27,923 bases of DNA from an uncultured Muribaculaceae bacterium (GTDB taxonomy: Bacteria; Bacteroidota; Bacteroidia; Bacteroidales; Muribaculaceae), in assembly GCA_910579605.1 (NCBI GenBank), contig CAJTUG010000012.1, positions 13,549 through 41,471 on the forward strand, read 5' to 3'. Shown here piece by piece: positions 1 through 7,913 of this stretch. The translations under genes and the position numbers were made by a program. The notes under the pieces were generated by a model. That model had not been told where the DNA came from, searched no databases, and saw nothing but the letters and a program-made list of their open reading frames with translations. Each line of letters starts with the position of its first letter. Positions within the stretch are counted from its first letter, which is position 1.

Positions 1-673
1 TAGCCCCACCAGTAACCGAGAAACTTGTTAGTGGCTTCTGTAATGCTGTTTTTTTCCATGGTGTAGTATATCCACAAGATGCTATATTTATACCCCAACG
101 TTCGGATACAGGAATAACACCACGCAATCCGCTACCGTAACCACAATAAAAAACATTATCAAAATTCCAAATAGCTTCAGTAAAAACTTCCAACTGGCAT
201 CGGAATAGATTCTTGGCCGACGGATATTGCAATTTGTTACCAAAAAGAAGACCGGCAAGCCAATAGCCTAATTCCGTTGAAGCCACTCCTATTGCCGCTC
301 CGGCAAATACATCTGAAGCATAATGACGGCGCTCATAAACCCTTTGAAAACCAACAGCCGACGCAGCCGCTTGCGGAACAAGGACAAACCAAGGCGATAC
401 GGCAGCACCTTCGTGAGCAATTACAGATGCCGCTGCAAACGACCACGAAGTATGCCGAGAGGGAAACGAATTATTACCGCTACGGTCTGGCCGCATTTCG
501 TGGATTGACGCTTTCAAACCTTCTGTTACTCCGGCATTCATAGCCAAAGACAATGCGGCTCCGCTCAATCGTTGACCTAAAGGACGGGAGCGAAGGCTAT
601 CGGTCTCTGTGGCAGAAACCGAGCTTAAAGAGAAAGCTAAAACCAACAATACTAAAAACAATTTCCCTCTCAT
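1..673 (-). CDS. PAP2-family phosphatase, 3' end outside the window
   Basis: This gene is read leftwards from the ATG at 671-673 and is open to the window edge (224 residues, no stop), so the C-terminus is missing. A signal peptide is visible (MRGKLFLVLLVLAFSLSSVSA). The three PAP2/type 2 phosphatidic acid phosphatase motifs are present: K54-x6-R61-P62, PSRHTS at 71-76 (the usual PSGH has Arg for Gly), and R111-x5-H117-x3-D121, with H74 and H117 as the expected catalytic histidines. The family removes phosphate from lipid phosphates or pyrophosphates at the periplasmic face of membranes. After about residue 165 the sequence becomes rich in Gly and aromatic residues with alternating hydrophobics, which could be the start of an outer-membrane beta-barrel; this is inference. 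Its start overlaps the stop of the GH3 gene (ATGA), which implies translational coupling. The family call is firm; the substrate is unknown. Confidence 0.85.
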   Translation of the reverse strand, partial: MRGKLFLVLLVLAFSLSSVSATETDSLRSRPLGQRLSGAALSLAMNAGVTEGLKASIHEMRPDRSGNNSFPSRHTSWSFAAASVIAHEGAAVSPWFVLVPQAAASAVGFQRVYERRHYASDVFAGAAIGVASTELGYWLAGLLFGNKLQYPSAKNLFRCQLEVFTEAIWNFDNVFYCGYGSGLRGVIPVSERWGINIASCGYTTPWKKTALQKPLTSFSVTGGA

Positions 674-3657
674 TTTTTCAGCGATTTATACACTTGGCTG
701 AAAAGTCTGGGGCGTATGTTCAATTTATTGAACGCAGTATTGTCGCGTGTTGGATTAACCCTATTTGTCAAGAACACGAAAATAAGTTCTTCTTTTGGAT
801 CAACCCAAAAAACAGTACCTGTAAATCCTAAATGTCCATAAACTTCTGGCCCGGCCTCATCGCAAGTAGGCGAATTTTCCAAATCTTCAACATCAGGTTT
901 GTCAAAGCCAAGGCCGCGTCGACAAGTAGCACTTTTCGCTGTCGTAAAAAGTTCTACCGTCTCTGGACTTAGCACCCGTTGCCCTGCATATTCTCCACCA
1001 TTTAGCCACATCTGGCAAACCTTTGCCACATCGTCGGCAGTAGAGAAAAGACCGGCATTGCCTTGAACACCTCCGGAAAATGCCGACAACTCATCGTGAA
1101 CGTAGCCATGCACCGTCTGTCTACGTAAAAAAGTATCATGCTCTGTTGCCGCAATTTCATTAAGCCCAAATTTTGTTGTTGGCCTATAGACTGTCCTGTT
1201 TGCGCCTATCGGACGGAAAATTTCCTCTGTCACGAAATCATTATGTCCCCGTCCGGTTACCCGTTGCTCAATATCCATCAACAAACAAAAGTTCAGACAC
1301 GAGTAATTATACGAATTACTGCTCCGAAGAGGAACATCGTATATGCGTCGCATTATGGTATCGTAAGTTACCGCACCGGTATACAATCCCTTGGCTGCAG
1401 CTATCGGGAACTTATCGCTTGATGTAGTCGATAATATATCCCTACGGAGTTTTGCCGTATTATTACCATAAGCTCTGCGTTGAATTTTTATGGTGTGTTT
1501 CTTGTCTGGACGCGAGGTTATCAACTTCCCTTCATACGTTAAAGAATCCATCATAGCGTTAAACATATTCATGCTCGCCGGCATACCGGATTCATGATAA
1601 AGCAATTGCCTCACAGTAATGTTTTGCTTGGCCGTATCGACTATTTCAGGAATAAGCCGACCCAAGTTATCTTCAAGATTTAGCAAATCAATATCGTATG
1701 CTTTCATTATGCCAGGCAAAGTGCCTATAGCCTTAGACACCGATGCGAGGTCATAAAGCGTATTATGATCTACCTTGGCTGCCCCTTGTGCATTAGAAAT
1801 ATGTCCGAATGCTTTGTCATACACAATATTGCCATTTCGAGCAACCAATACCTGACAACCCGGGAACGCACCCGTACGAAGACCTTTTTTCACCAATGCG
1901 TCAATACTATCTGTGAGCCAGGAACTCATTCCTTCTCCTTCTGGAGTACTGAATCCCAAACGTATTTTCGGCAGCATAATTCCCGTGCCTTCTTTTGCCA
2001 CACCTCTTAAGTTTACAGGTAAAATACCGCCTACCGAGATACCGCCAAAGATTGCCTGAGCCGCACTCTCTCGCATAGGTGAAATGTCATCATAAGCAAG
2101 AACAAGAGATTTGATCTTTGGAAACGACGCCGAAAACTTTTGCATTTTGTATGGATTAACCATAAACACAGCTACCATATTCTTGGAAACTCCGGCAAGC
2201 TGCGACAAAACATTACGCGACATAGACTTATCGTTGTAAACAGCCGCAACGACAACATCGCATGCCGTAATTTTCGCCAAAGACGCTTGCGAGAATAATT
2301 CGCCCGAAGTATGGAAAATCTTTACATCACCATAGTGCAGGCAAGTGTTAGAGAACTCATTGCTTGCCCCTGCTCCTATATTTACCACAGCTATCGTGCG
2401 CCCTTCAACGTTCTTTAACGGCAAAAGACTGTCTGAATTCTTAAGAACGGTTATTGATGCGTTACATAATTCGCGGATAAGATTTCGTGCCTCTGGCGAA
2501 TCTATCTGATTCCTCAATGCATCAGCATCGGAATCAATCTCTCCACCGTTTTCGAGACCAAGATAGTATTTATAGCGCAAAATCCGTTTGCAACGATCTT
2601 CTACTACCGATTCCGACAAGATACCGTTCTCAACAGCTTGCATCACTGCATCTACTGTAGTTTTAGTGTCAAGAGGGCACAACAAAACATCTGCCCCCGC
2701 AAGGAGAGCCGCAACACCGGTATTGCGACCTTTCGGGTCTACAGCGCCTTTCATGCCAAGAGCATCTGTATATATCAACCCGTCAAATTTCATTTTCTCA
2801 CGCAAAAGGTCGGTAGTAATAACCTTGGAAAGAGACGCCGGCGTTAAAGACGGGTCAAGAGCCGGAACAGAAATATGCCCAACCATTATACCGGAGCAAC
2901 CTGCTCCTATATACTCTTTGAAAGGAACAAGATCTGTGCTATCAAGCGTTGACAGCGAATGAGACACCTCAGGCAAAGCTTTGTGTGAATCTACATCAGT
3001 ATCACCATGCCCAGGGAAATGTTTTGCCACAGATTGCACTCCGGCATCTTCCATGCCCAAAGAATACGCAACTGCAGCTTTAGCCACTCTCTCCGGATTC
3101 TCTCCAAAAGCACGGTAGCCTATTACCGGATTTGAAGGATTAGAATTCACATCGGCGTCGGGTGCAAAATTCGCCTGTACACCAGCCAATTTACACTCCC
3201 TGGCCATTTCTGCACCATATCTGTATAGCAATTTATAGTCTGTGATTGCACCAAGTGCCATATTGTGAGGAAAACGTGGAGTATCTTTAACCCTCATAGA
3301 CAAGCCCCACTCTCCGTCAAATGTCATTAGTAGAGGAACCTGCGCCAGACTTTGGGCATAATTTGTCATCTCAACATATTGAGCCAACGAACCTTCGGTA
3401 AACAAAATACCGCCACAATCTTGTGTTTTCACAGCCTTTCTTATGGCAGCTTTAGAAGATTCTCCCTGTGTTGGCACAAGTTTCGGGAAAACCAATTGAG
3501 CCACCCGTTGGCGTGGAGTGAGGGAAGAGTAAACAGAATCGGCCCAACTATCGGCAGCATTTTTTTTATTCTTACTCAACACTGGAGTGGCTGCAAAAGA
3601 ACCTGATAGTGCAACCACAGCACACATCAAGCATAAAATGCGTTTTAAGATATTCAT
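670..3657 (-). CDS. GH3 (NagZ-like) and serine beta-lactamase-fold fusion, exported
   Basis: This is a 995-residue exported protein with a signal peptide at about 1-24. Residues ~45-370 are a glycoside hydrolase family 3 catalytic domain with the NagZ-type loop KHFPGHGDTDVDSH at 212-225 and a candidate nucleophile D298 (YTDALGM). Such enzymes remove beta-N-acetylglucosamine from muropeptides or other glycans. A GH3 C-terminal-like domain follows at ~390-560. Residues ~575-990 are a serine beta-lactamase/penicillin-binding-like domain with SxxK at 639-642 (S-V-S-K), a YSC triplet at 785-787 where class C enzymes have Y-x-N, and HLGFTG at 942-947 in place of the KTG box. The fusion is common in Bacteroidota, and a role in peptidoglycan turnover is likely but unproven here. 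It lies 61 bp after the 5'-nucleotidase gene and overlaps the PAP2 gene, so the three are probably one operon. Length fits the family and the frame is intact. Confidence 0.9.
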   Translation of the reverse strand: MNILKRILCLMCAVVALSGSFAATPVLSKNKKNAADSWADSVYSSLTPRQRVAQLVFPKLVPTQGESSKAAIRKAVKTQDCGGILFTEGSLAQYVEMTNYAQSLAQVPLLMTFDGEWGLSMRVKDTPRFPHNMALGAITDYKLLYRYGAEMARECKLAGVQANFAPDADVNSNPSNPVIGYRAFGENPERVAKAAVAYSLGMEDAGVQSVAKHFPGHGDTDVDSHKALPEVSHSLSTLDSTDLVPFKEYIGAGCSGIMVGHISVPALDPSLTPASLSKVITTDLLREKMKFDGLIYTDALGMKGAVDPKGRNTGVAALLAGADVLLCPLDTKTTVDAVMQAVENGILSESVVEDRCKRILRYKYYLGLENGGEIDSDADALRNQIDSPEARNLIRELCNASITVLKNSDSLLPLKNVEGRTIAVVNIGAGASNEFSNTCLHYGDVKIFHTSGELFSQASLAKITACDVVVAAVYNDKSMSRNVLSQLAGVSKNMVAVFMVNPYKMQKFSASFPKIKSLVLAYDDISPMRESAAQAIFGGISVGGILPVNLRGVAKEGTGIMLPKIRLGFSTPEGEGMSSWLTDSIDALVKKGLRTGAFPGCQVLVARNGNIVYDKAFGHISNAQGAAKVDHNTLYDLASVSKAIGTLPGIMKAYDIDLLNLEDNLGRLIPEIVDTAKQNITVRQLLYHESGMPASMNMFNAMMDSLTYEGKLITSRPDKKHTIKIQRRAYGNNTAKLRRDILSTTSSDKFPIAAAKGLYTGAVTYDTIMRRIYDVPLRSSNSYNYSCLNFCLLMDIEQRVTGRGHNDFVTEEIFRPIGANRTVYRPTTKFGLNEIAATEHDTFLRRQTVHGYVHDELSAFSGGVQGNAGLFSTADDVAKVCQMWLNGGEYAGQRVLSPETVELFTTAKSATCRRGLGFDKPDVEDLENSPTCDEAGPEVYGHLGFTGTVFWVDPKEELIFVFLTNRVNPTRDNTAFNKLNIRPRLFSQVYKSLKK

Positions 3658-3718
3658 TGTGCAGAAAGTAATATCACTTAATAAGTTTTTCTATTCCGTA
3701 TTAATAAAAAATGGGATT

Positions 3719-5269
3719 TTATTCTACGGCTTTCCAACGGCTTTCTTTAGAAGCTTGCAATACTTTTCCCTTGCCGGGACCGGATACGAAATATTCAACC
3801 AAATCGTCGTAAAGATATTTATCGCTGTGACCTATCTTTTTGCCTTTGGTTAACCCTGTCATGTAATCACCTCCATTGGCAAGATAATCAATTGTGGCCA
3901 CGCGGTATGTTTTTGCCGGGTCTATTTTTTTACCGTTGATTTTAACATCAACCAATTTCCCTTTTCCTCCTTCAAGACGATACGTTGCCTCCACATTTTT
4001 ACTTACTCCATTTCCTTGAGTAGATGCCATAACCTCAAAAACATCAAGTAAATCAGCACCCTTTACATCAACAATCTGAATATAATTGCGAAACGGCACC
4101 ATATTGATTATATGACCCTTAGAGAATTTTCCCTCGGGCAAATCCGTGCGTAAGCCACCTTTGTTGGCAATAGCCAAATCAACGCCATTAGATATTGTAT
4201 TGCCCCGTTCAAACACATAATCGGAGAAGAAATTCACAAGTTCCTGATCGCCCTCAGGCATAGCCCTGTCTGTGCTTCCAATCCATTGATGCATCAAGGA
4301 ATCCACACCCGGACGATACTTGTCGATTACGGCTTGTAAACCTGCATTTGTCTTTCCGTCAAAACGGCTGTCAATTTTTATCAATTCATAACGAGGTCTA
4401 CCTCCCAAACCGAGGCTGTCAAGATTAATCTCTATTTTACCAAGATTACGACCAGACTTACCGGTCTGTACCACAAGGACTTCTTCTCCTTCAAGATTTT
4501 TAAGACGGCTACGCCTTGCTCCTTTTTCAGTATTAGGGTCTATGGTATCGTGTGAATGACCACCGATAATGATATCTATATCGCGCGAATTTGTTGCCAA
4601 AATGGAATCACCTGGCAATCCCGCTGGATTATAACCTATATGCGACAACGCAATGACAGCGTCCACACCCTGCTCTTCTTTCAGTTTTTTTGCCGTGAGA
4701 TTTGCTTTTGCAACCAATGGCTCATAAACTAATCCTTTGTAGCAATCGGGAGATATAATACCGTCGGGATCAAGATTGATTCCGAGGAACGCTATTTTCT
4801 TGCCTCCGATCTCTCTAATTGAATAAGGTTGGAACATACCCTCCAGAGGAGTGGCGGAAAAATCATAATTGGTACTCAGTTTTTGAGCTTGTGAGTGCTT
4901 GAGTACAGCAGCCAAAGAGTCTATTCCGTTATCAAACTCATGGTTCCCTAAAATCCTCATGTCAACACCCATTATATTCATAACCTCTTGTTCAACCTCG
5001 CCTCCATAGAGATAGAAATACAATGTACCTTGCACCGCATCGCCGGCATCTACAAGAAGAACATTCTTGTTTTCGTTACGGATACTGTCGATTACAGCCA
5101 TTCGTCGCTGAACACCTCCAAGCATATCCCTCCCGGGCTCTATCTGAGAGTGTGTGTCGTTGGTATGGAGAATGACAAGAGTGTTGTTGCTATCCTTAGA
5201 AGCACCACCACACGATGCTACAAGCCCCAACAGGGCTGCAGCAAAAAAAATACGTGTTGTTTTTTTCAT
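3719..5269 (-). CDS. Lipoprotein bifunctional metallophosphatase / 5'-nucleotidase (UshA-like)
   Basis: This 516-residue protein has a lipoprotein signal with lipobox ending at Cys20 (LVASC), so it is expected to be membrane-anchored outside the cytoplasm. The N-terminal metallophosphoesterase domain carries HTNDTHSQ at 35-42, GDAVQGT at 76-82, GNHEFDNG at 108-115 and GGHSHDT at 236-242, which supply the two-metal site. The C-terminal 5'-nucleotidase domain has NKGGLRTDLPEG and ANGGDYMTG, the usual substrate-binding signatures. UshA-type enzymes hydrolyse extracellular 5'-nucleotides and related nucleotide esters for salvage. It is the first gene of a leftward set with the GH3 fusion and PAP2 phosphatase, and is divergent from pyrE. 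No acidic lipoprotein export signal follows the Cys, so an inner-leaflet periplasmic location is as likely as the surface. The start is supported by the signal peptide. Confidence 0.92.
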   Translation of the reverse strand: MKKTTRIFFAAALLGLVASCGGASKDSNNTLVILHTNDTHSQIEPGRDMLGGVQRRMAVIDSIRNENKNVLLVDAGDAVQGTLYFYLYGGEVEQEVMNIMGVDMRILGNHEFDNGIDSLAAVLKHSQAQKLSTNYDFSATPLEGMFQPYSIREIGGKKIAFLGINLDPDGIISPDCYKGLVYEPLVAKANLTAKKLKEEQGVDAVIALSHIGYNPAGLPGDSILATNSRDIDIIIGGHSHDTIDPNTEKGARRSRLKNLEGEEVLVVQTGKSGRNLGKIEINLDSLGLGGRPRYELIKIDSRFDGKTNAGLQAVIDKYRPGVDSLMHQWIGSTDRAMPEGDQELVNFFSDYVFERGNTISNGVDLAIANKGGLRTDLPEGKFSKGHIINMVPFRNYIQIVDVKGADLLDVFEVMASTQGNGVSKNVEATYRLEGGKGKLVDVKINGKKIDPAKTYRVATIDYLANGGDYMTGLTKGKKIGHSDKYLYDDLVEYFVSGPGKGKVLQASKESRWKAVE

Positions 5270-5480
5270 ATTTCAGGGTATAATAATCAATGCGGTCAAG
5301 AGCAAGTACTGCTCCAATTTTTTGCGAAATTAATCCTTTTTTCTGCCAAAGGCAAATTTTTCTGCAAAATAATTTTCACTCTATATTCCAAGACCCTATT
5401 AAGATTTTTTTAGGTATAAGTAGATGAGATTACTATATTTTTGTGTACTTTTGTAGCTTGAAACGCAATAATAAAACACA
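5270..5480. promoter_or_regulatory. Divergent intergenic region between the nucleotidase gene and pyrE
   Basis: This AT-rich 211-bp gap must hold the promoters of both the leftward envelope operon and pyrE. On the plus strand two overlapping -7 boxes of the Bacteroidales type TAnnTTTG lie at 5436-5443 (TATTTTTG) and 5446-5453 (TACTTTTG), 27 bases or more before the pyrE ATG. I see no good -33 TTTG at the right distance for either. On the minus strand I see only near-matches, so the leftward promoter is unresolved. No obvious riboswitch or attenuator structure is visible. Confidence 0.45.
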
Positions 5481-6119
5481 ATGAAAAAGGTAGCTCGCTT
5501 ATTGGCGGAAAAATTACTAAGAATCAGTGCCATCAAACTTCAACCGGCAAACCCCTTCACTTGGGCCTCCGGGTGGAATTCTCCCATTTATACCGATAAC
5601 CGCCGTACTTTGTCGTATCCCGACATACGCTCTTTCATCAAAATTGAACTTTCGCGTTTGGTAATGGAAAATTTCGGCGACGCCCAAGCTGTTGCCGGAG
5701 TTGCTACCGGTGCTATTGCTCAAGGAGCTTTAGTTGCCGACGAACTTGAATTGCCATACGTATACGTTCGTTCTACACCTAAAGACCATGGTTTAGAAAA
5801 CCTTATCGAAGGCGATTTAAGACCAGGCACAAAGGTTGTAGTAGTGGAAGACCTCGTTTCTACAGGTAAAAGCTCACTCAAAGCCGTAGAAGCAATAAGA
5901 GCTGCCGGATGTGAGGTTGTAGGCATGATTGCCCTTTTCACCTATGGATTCCCCGAAGCTGAACGCAATTTTGCCGATGCCGGTGTTGAACTTTTGACTC
6001 TGAGCGACTATAACGCAATGCTTGAAGTAGCATTGGAAACGAAATACATCAACGAATCCGAAGTCGAAACGCTTAAAGTATGGCGTATGGACCCTGCTAA
6101 TTGGATTCCTGAAAGATAA
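5481..6119 (+). CDS. pyrE: Orotate phosphoribosyltransferase
   Basis: This 212-residue cytoplasmic enzyme joins orotate and PRPP to give orotidine 5'-phosphate, the fifth step of de novo pyrimidine synthesis. The PRPP-binding motif VVVVEDLVSTGKSS is at 119-132 with the acidic pair E123-D124. The catalytic loop K101-D102-H103-G104 matches the KDHG of the family, and the orotate-side segment IYTDNRR is at 36-42. Length is normal for PyrE. The ATG at 5481 sits 27 bases after a candidate -7 box. The stop is 17 bp before the SRPBCC gene, so the two are probably cotranscribed. Pairing of pyrE with an SRPBCC gene is, from memory, usual in Bacteroidales. Identification is secure. Confidence 0.97.
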   Translation: MKKVARLLAEKLLRISAIKLQPANPFTWASGWNSPIYTDNRRTLSYPDIRSFIKIELSRLVMENFGDAQAVAGVATGAIAQGALVADELELPYVYVRSTPKDHGLENLIEGDLRPGTKVVVVEDLVSTGKSSLKAVEAIRAAGCEVVGMIALFTYGFPEAERNFADAGVELLTLSDYNAMLEVALETKYINESEVETLKVWRMDPANWIPER

Positions 6120-6136
6120 CATTAGCGAAACCTTTT

Positions 6137-6550
6137 ATGGCAACATATAAATCCAAAGCAGTAACCGTAAATAAGTCGGCAACTGAATTAGCCGAAAAAT
6201 TTTCCGATTTCTCTTCTTTAGGAAGCGCATTGGAAAATTTGCCGGCCGAAGAAAGAGCGAAAGTCGGTGACGTTTCGTTTACTGCCGACACTATTACCAT
6301 ATCAACCCCTCAAGTTGGCGACATTCGCCTCAAGGCTATTGAACGCACTCTTGAGAAAATCAGACTTAAAGCCGAAGGAACCCCTGTTGACATGGAACTT
6401 GAAATCAATTTCAAGCCAGTCAACGAAAGCCAATCATCTGTTGAGGGCGCTATCAATGTAGACCTGCCTTTGGTAATAAGACCATTGGTTGGGCCTACAC
6501 TCCAGAAAGCTGTTGACCAATTCGGCGAACTTTTCGCCAAACTTGCATAG
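6137..6550 (+). CDS. SRPBCC-fold (START/polyketide cyclase-like) protein
   Basis: This 137-residue soluble protein has no signal peptide or membrane segment. The pattern resembles small SRPBCC/START-like proteins found next to pyrE in Bacteroidales: an N-terminal strand followed by a helix (about 13-40), alternating beta strands, then a long amphipathic C-terminal helix ending FGELFAKLA. The fold forms a hydrophobic pocket, but no catalytic motif is visible and no ligand can be named. It starts 17 bp after pyrE, and its stop overlaps or nearly touches the next gene. The call rests on overall pattern and gene order rather than on a diagnostic motif. Confidence 0.7.
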   Translation: MATYKSKAVTVNKSATELAEKFSDFSSLGSALENLPAEERAKVGDVSFTADTITISTPQVGDIRLKAIERTLEKIRLKAEGTPVDMELEINFKPVNESQSSVEGAINVDLPLVIRPLVGPTLQKAVDQFGELFAKLA

Positions 6551-6555
6551 TGCCA

Positions 6556-7059
6556 ATGCGCTCTGCTATCCTCTCTTCTCCAATATACACACTTGCCATA
6601 TGCTTTCTGCTAATGGCAACGGCTTGTCATCATCTTGACGACACAAGAATTCCTCCTGCCCCTGTTCATTTGGTCTTTGCCAATGAATCCGACTGGAATA
6701 TCTATGGAGTTGCAGGTGCCGGTGACTACAAATCGTATATCCGAGACAAGCGGATTCCAAGAGATTATCCATATACAGCCTCGTCGTTTACCGGATTCGG
6801 TGGATTGCTTTTAGTATGCGATTATTTAGGAAATCCATTAGCCTACGACCTGGCCTGCCCGGTGGAGTGCAGTTCTTCTATAATTGTATCTGTAGACCCC
6901 GAAAGCCGCTTGGCAGAATGTCCTAAATGCCACAGCACATACGACGTCTTTTCGCTAAATGGACATCCGCTTAGCGGAATGGCAGCAGAACGCGGCTATG
7001 GGCTGAGGAGATACAGAGTCGGCAGGTCTCAATTGGAATACATGCTTGTATCGTATTAA
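6556..7059 (+). CDS. Lipoprotein with Rieske-like, four-cysteine C-terminal domain
   Basis: I place the start at the ATG at 6556 (167 residues); a GTG at 6550 that overlaps the previous stop is also possible. A lipoprotein signal ends at Cys24 (MATAC). The C-terminal half carries C101-x3-C105, 16 residues, then C122-x2-C125-H126, followed by a Y-D-V-F-x-x-N-G-x-P-x-S-G segment and the ending GYGLRRYRV. That layout copies a Rieske [2Fe-2S] domain (C-x-H ... C-x2-H, then G-x-F/Y-x-x-x-G and L-x-x-Y-x-V). The first histidine is absent and the second pair is C-x2-C. It may bind a different iron-sulphur centre or zinc, or be held by disulphides. It lies 5 bp after the SRPBCC gene and 53 bp before the SGNH gene. 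No function is assigned. Confidence 0.7.
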   Translation: MRSAILSSPIYTLAICFLLMATACHHLDDTRIPPAPVHLVFANESDWNIYGVAGAGDYKSYIRDKRIPRDYPYTASSFTGFGGLLLVCDYLGNPLAYDLACPVECSSSIIVSVDPESRLAECPKCHSTYDVFSLNGHPLSGMAAERGYGLRRYRVGRSQLEYMLVSY

Positions 7060-7112
7060 CCGGCATTATATATTTTCCAAAACAAGGGCTGAACTATAGA
7101 ATTCAAACCGAC

Positions 7113-7913
7113 ATGAAAAAGCACTACATAGAACTATGGCTTCTTTTAGCTTCGGCTTTTGTTATTTTTGCCGTGGCTTCGGCTTTTGATATGCCAAAAA
7201 TTGGAAATCACACTTTAAAATCGTCGGAAATAGCATCTGTATTATTCGCAGAAAGAGCTGAAGCCCCGGTTTTATCAGATTCCATGGAGCTATTAATCGA
7301 TAAGATGCAAGCACATGTGGAAGAAATATTTCCGCTCCCTACAGATACGACTTCCCAACGCATACTTTTTATCGGAGACTCTATGCTGGAGGGTCTCAGC
7401 CCACGTTTGGCAGCTTATTGCGAGTACAATGGACATGAACTTTACTCTGTGATATGGTATAGTTCAACATCGGAGATATGGGGAAAAAGCGACAAACTCG
7501 CTAAATACATTGAAACTTTCAAACCAACATACATAATCATATCGCTCGGAGCTAATGAATTGTTTGTAGGCGATATCGAACGTAAACGACGCCAATATGT
7601 AGAAAAAATCATAGATGACATTGGCGATATACCATTTATCTGGATAGGGCCTCCAAATTGGAAACCGGATACCGGAATAAACCGTCTTGTATCTTCATTA
7701 GCCCCAAAAGGATGTTTTTTCCTAAGTGACGGAATGCATTTCAACAGAGCTAAAGACGGTGCTCACCCTACTCGTTCTTCGGCTGTAGATTGGCTTGACA
7801 GCATTGTGAGATGGATGCCTCTAAATGCCCGCCAACCTATACGCCTTGAAAAGCCCGAAAAATCAACAGCTAAACCCAAACGGGTAATAGTACACCAACC
7901 ATCCGAAAAATAA
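7113..7913 (+). CDS. SGNH/GDSL-family hydrolase (DUF459-like), membrane-anchored
   Basis: This 266-residue protein has an N-terminal signal anchor at about 8-25. SGNH motifs are clear: block I IGDSM with nucleophile Ser90, block III SLGANE at 144-149 with Asn148, and block V DGAHP with Asp215 and His218. This is the catalytic triad and oxyanion arrangement of esterases and O-acetyltransferases. The tail (240-266) is basic and proline-rich. The stop TAA shares its last base with the ATG of the MBOAT gene. In AlgJ/AlgX- or PatB-type systems such a protein takes the acyl group from an MBOAT partner and places it on a polysaccharide outside the membrane, so this is probably the extracytoplasmic half of an O-acylation pair. 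The acceptor glycan is unknown. No neighbouring glycan synthesis locus helps to name it. Confidence 0.85.
   Translation: MKKHYIELWLLLASAFVIFAVASAFDMPKIGNHTLKSSEIASVLFAERAEAPVLSDSMELLIDKMQAHVEEIFPLPTDTTSQRILFIGDSMLEGLSPRLAAYCEYNGHELYSVIWYSSTSEIWGKSDKLAKYIETFKPTYIIISLGANELFVGDIERKRRQYVEKIIDDIGDIPFIWIGPPNWKPDTGINRLVSSLAPKGCFFLSDGMHFNRAKDGAHPTRSSAVDWLDSIVRWMPLNARQPIRLEKPEKSTAKPKRVIVHQPSEK

Noticed and set aside
3658..3718. Separate promoter between the nucleotidase and GH3 genes on the minus strand
   Set aside because: The 61-bp gap shows no TAnnTTTG match on the minus strand that I could support, so an operon is the simpler reading.
5330..5370. Small inverted repeat TGCC-AAA-GGCA before pyrE as an attenuator
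   Set aside because: Only four base pairs, no alternative pairing and no leader peptide; too weak to call.
7149..7188. Direct repeat GCTTCGGCTTTTG, two copies 27 bp apart in the SGNH signal anchor
   Set aside because: It encodes the same A-S-A-F pair in a hydrophobic helix. An in-frame 9-codon slippage is possible but there are only two copies, so it is not evidence for phase variation.
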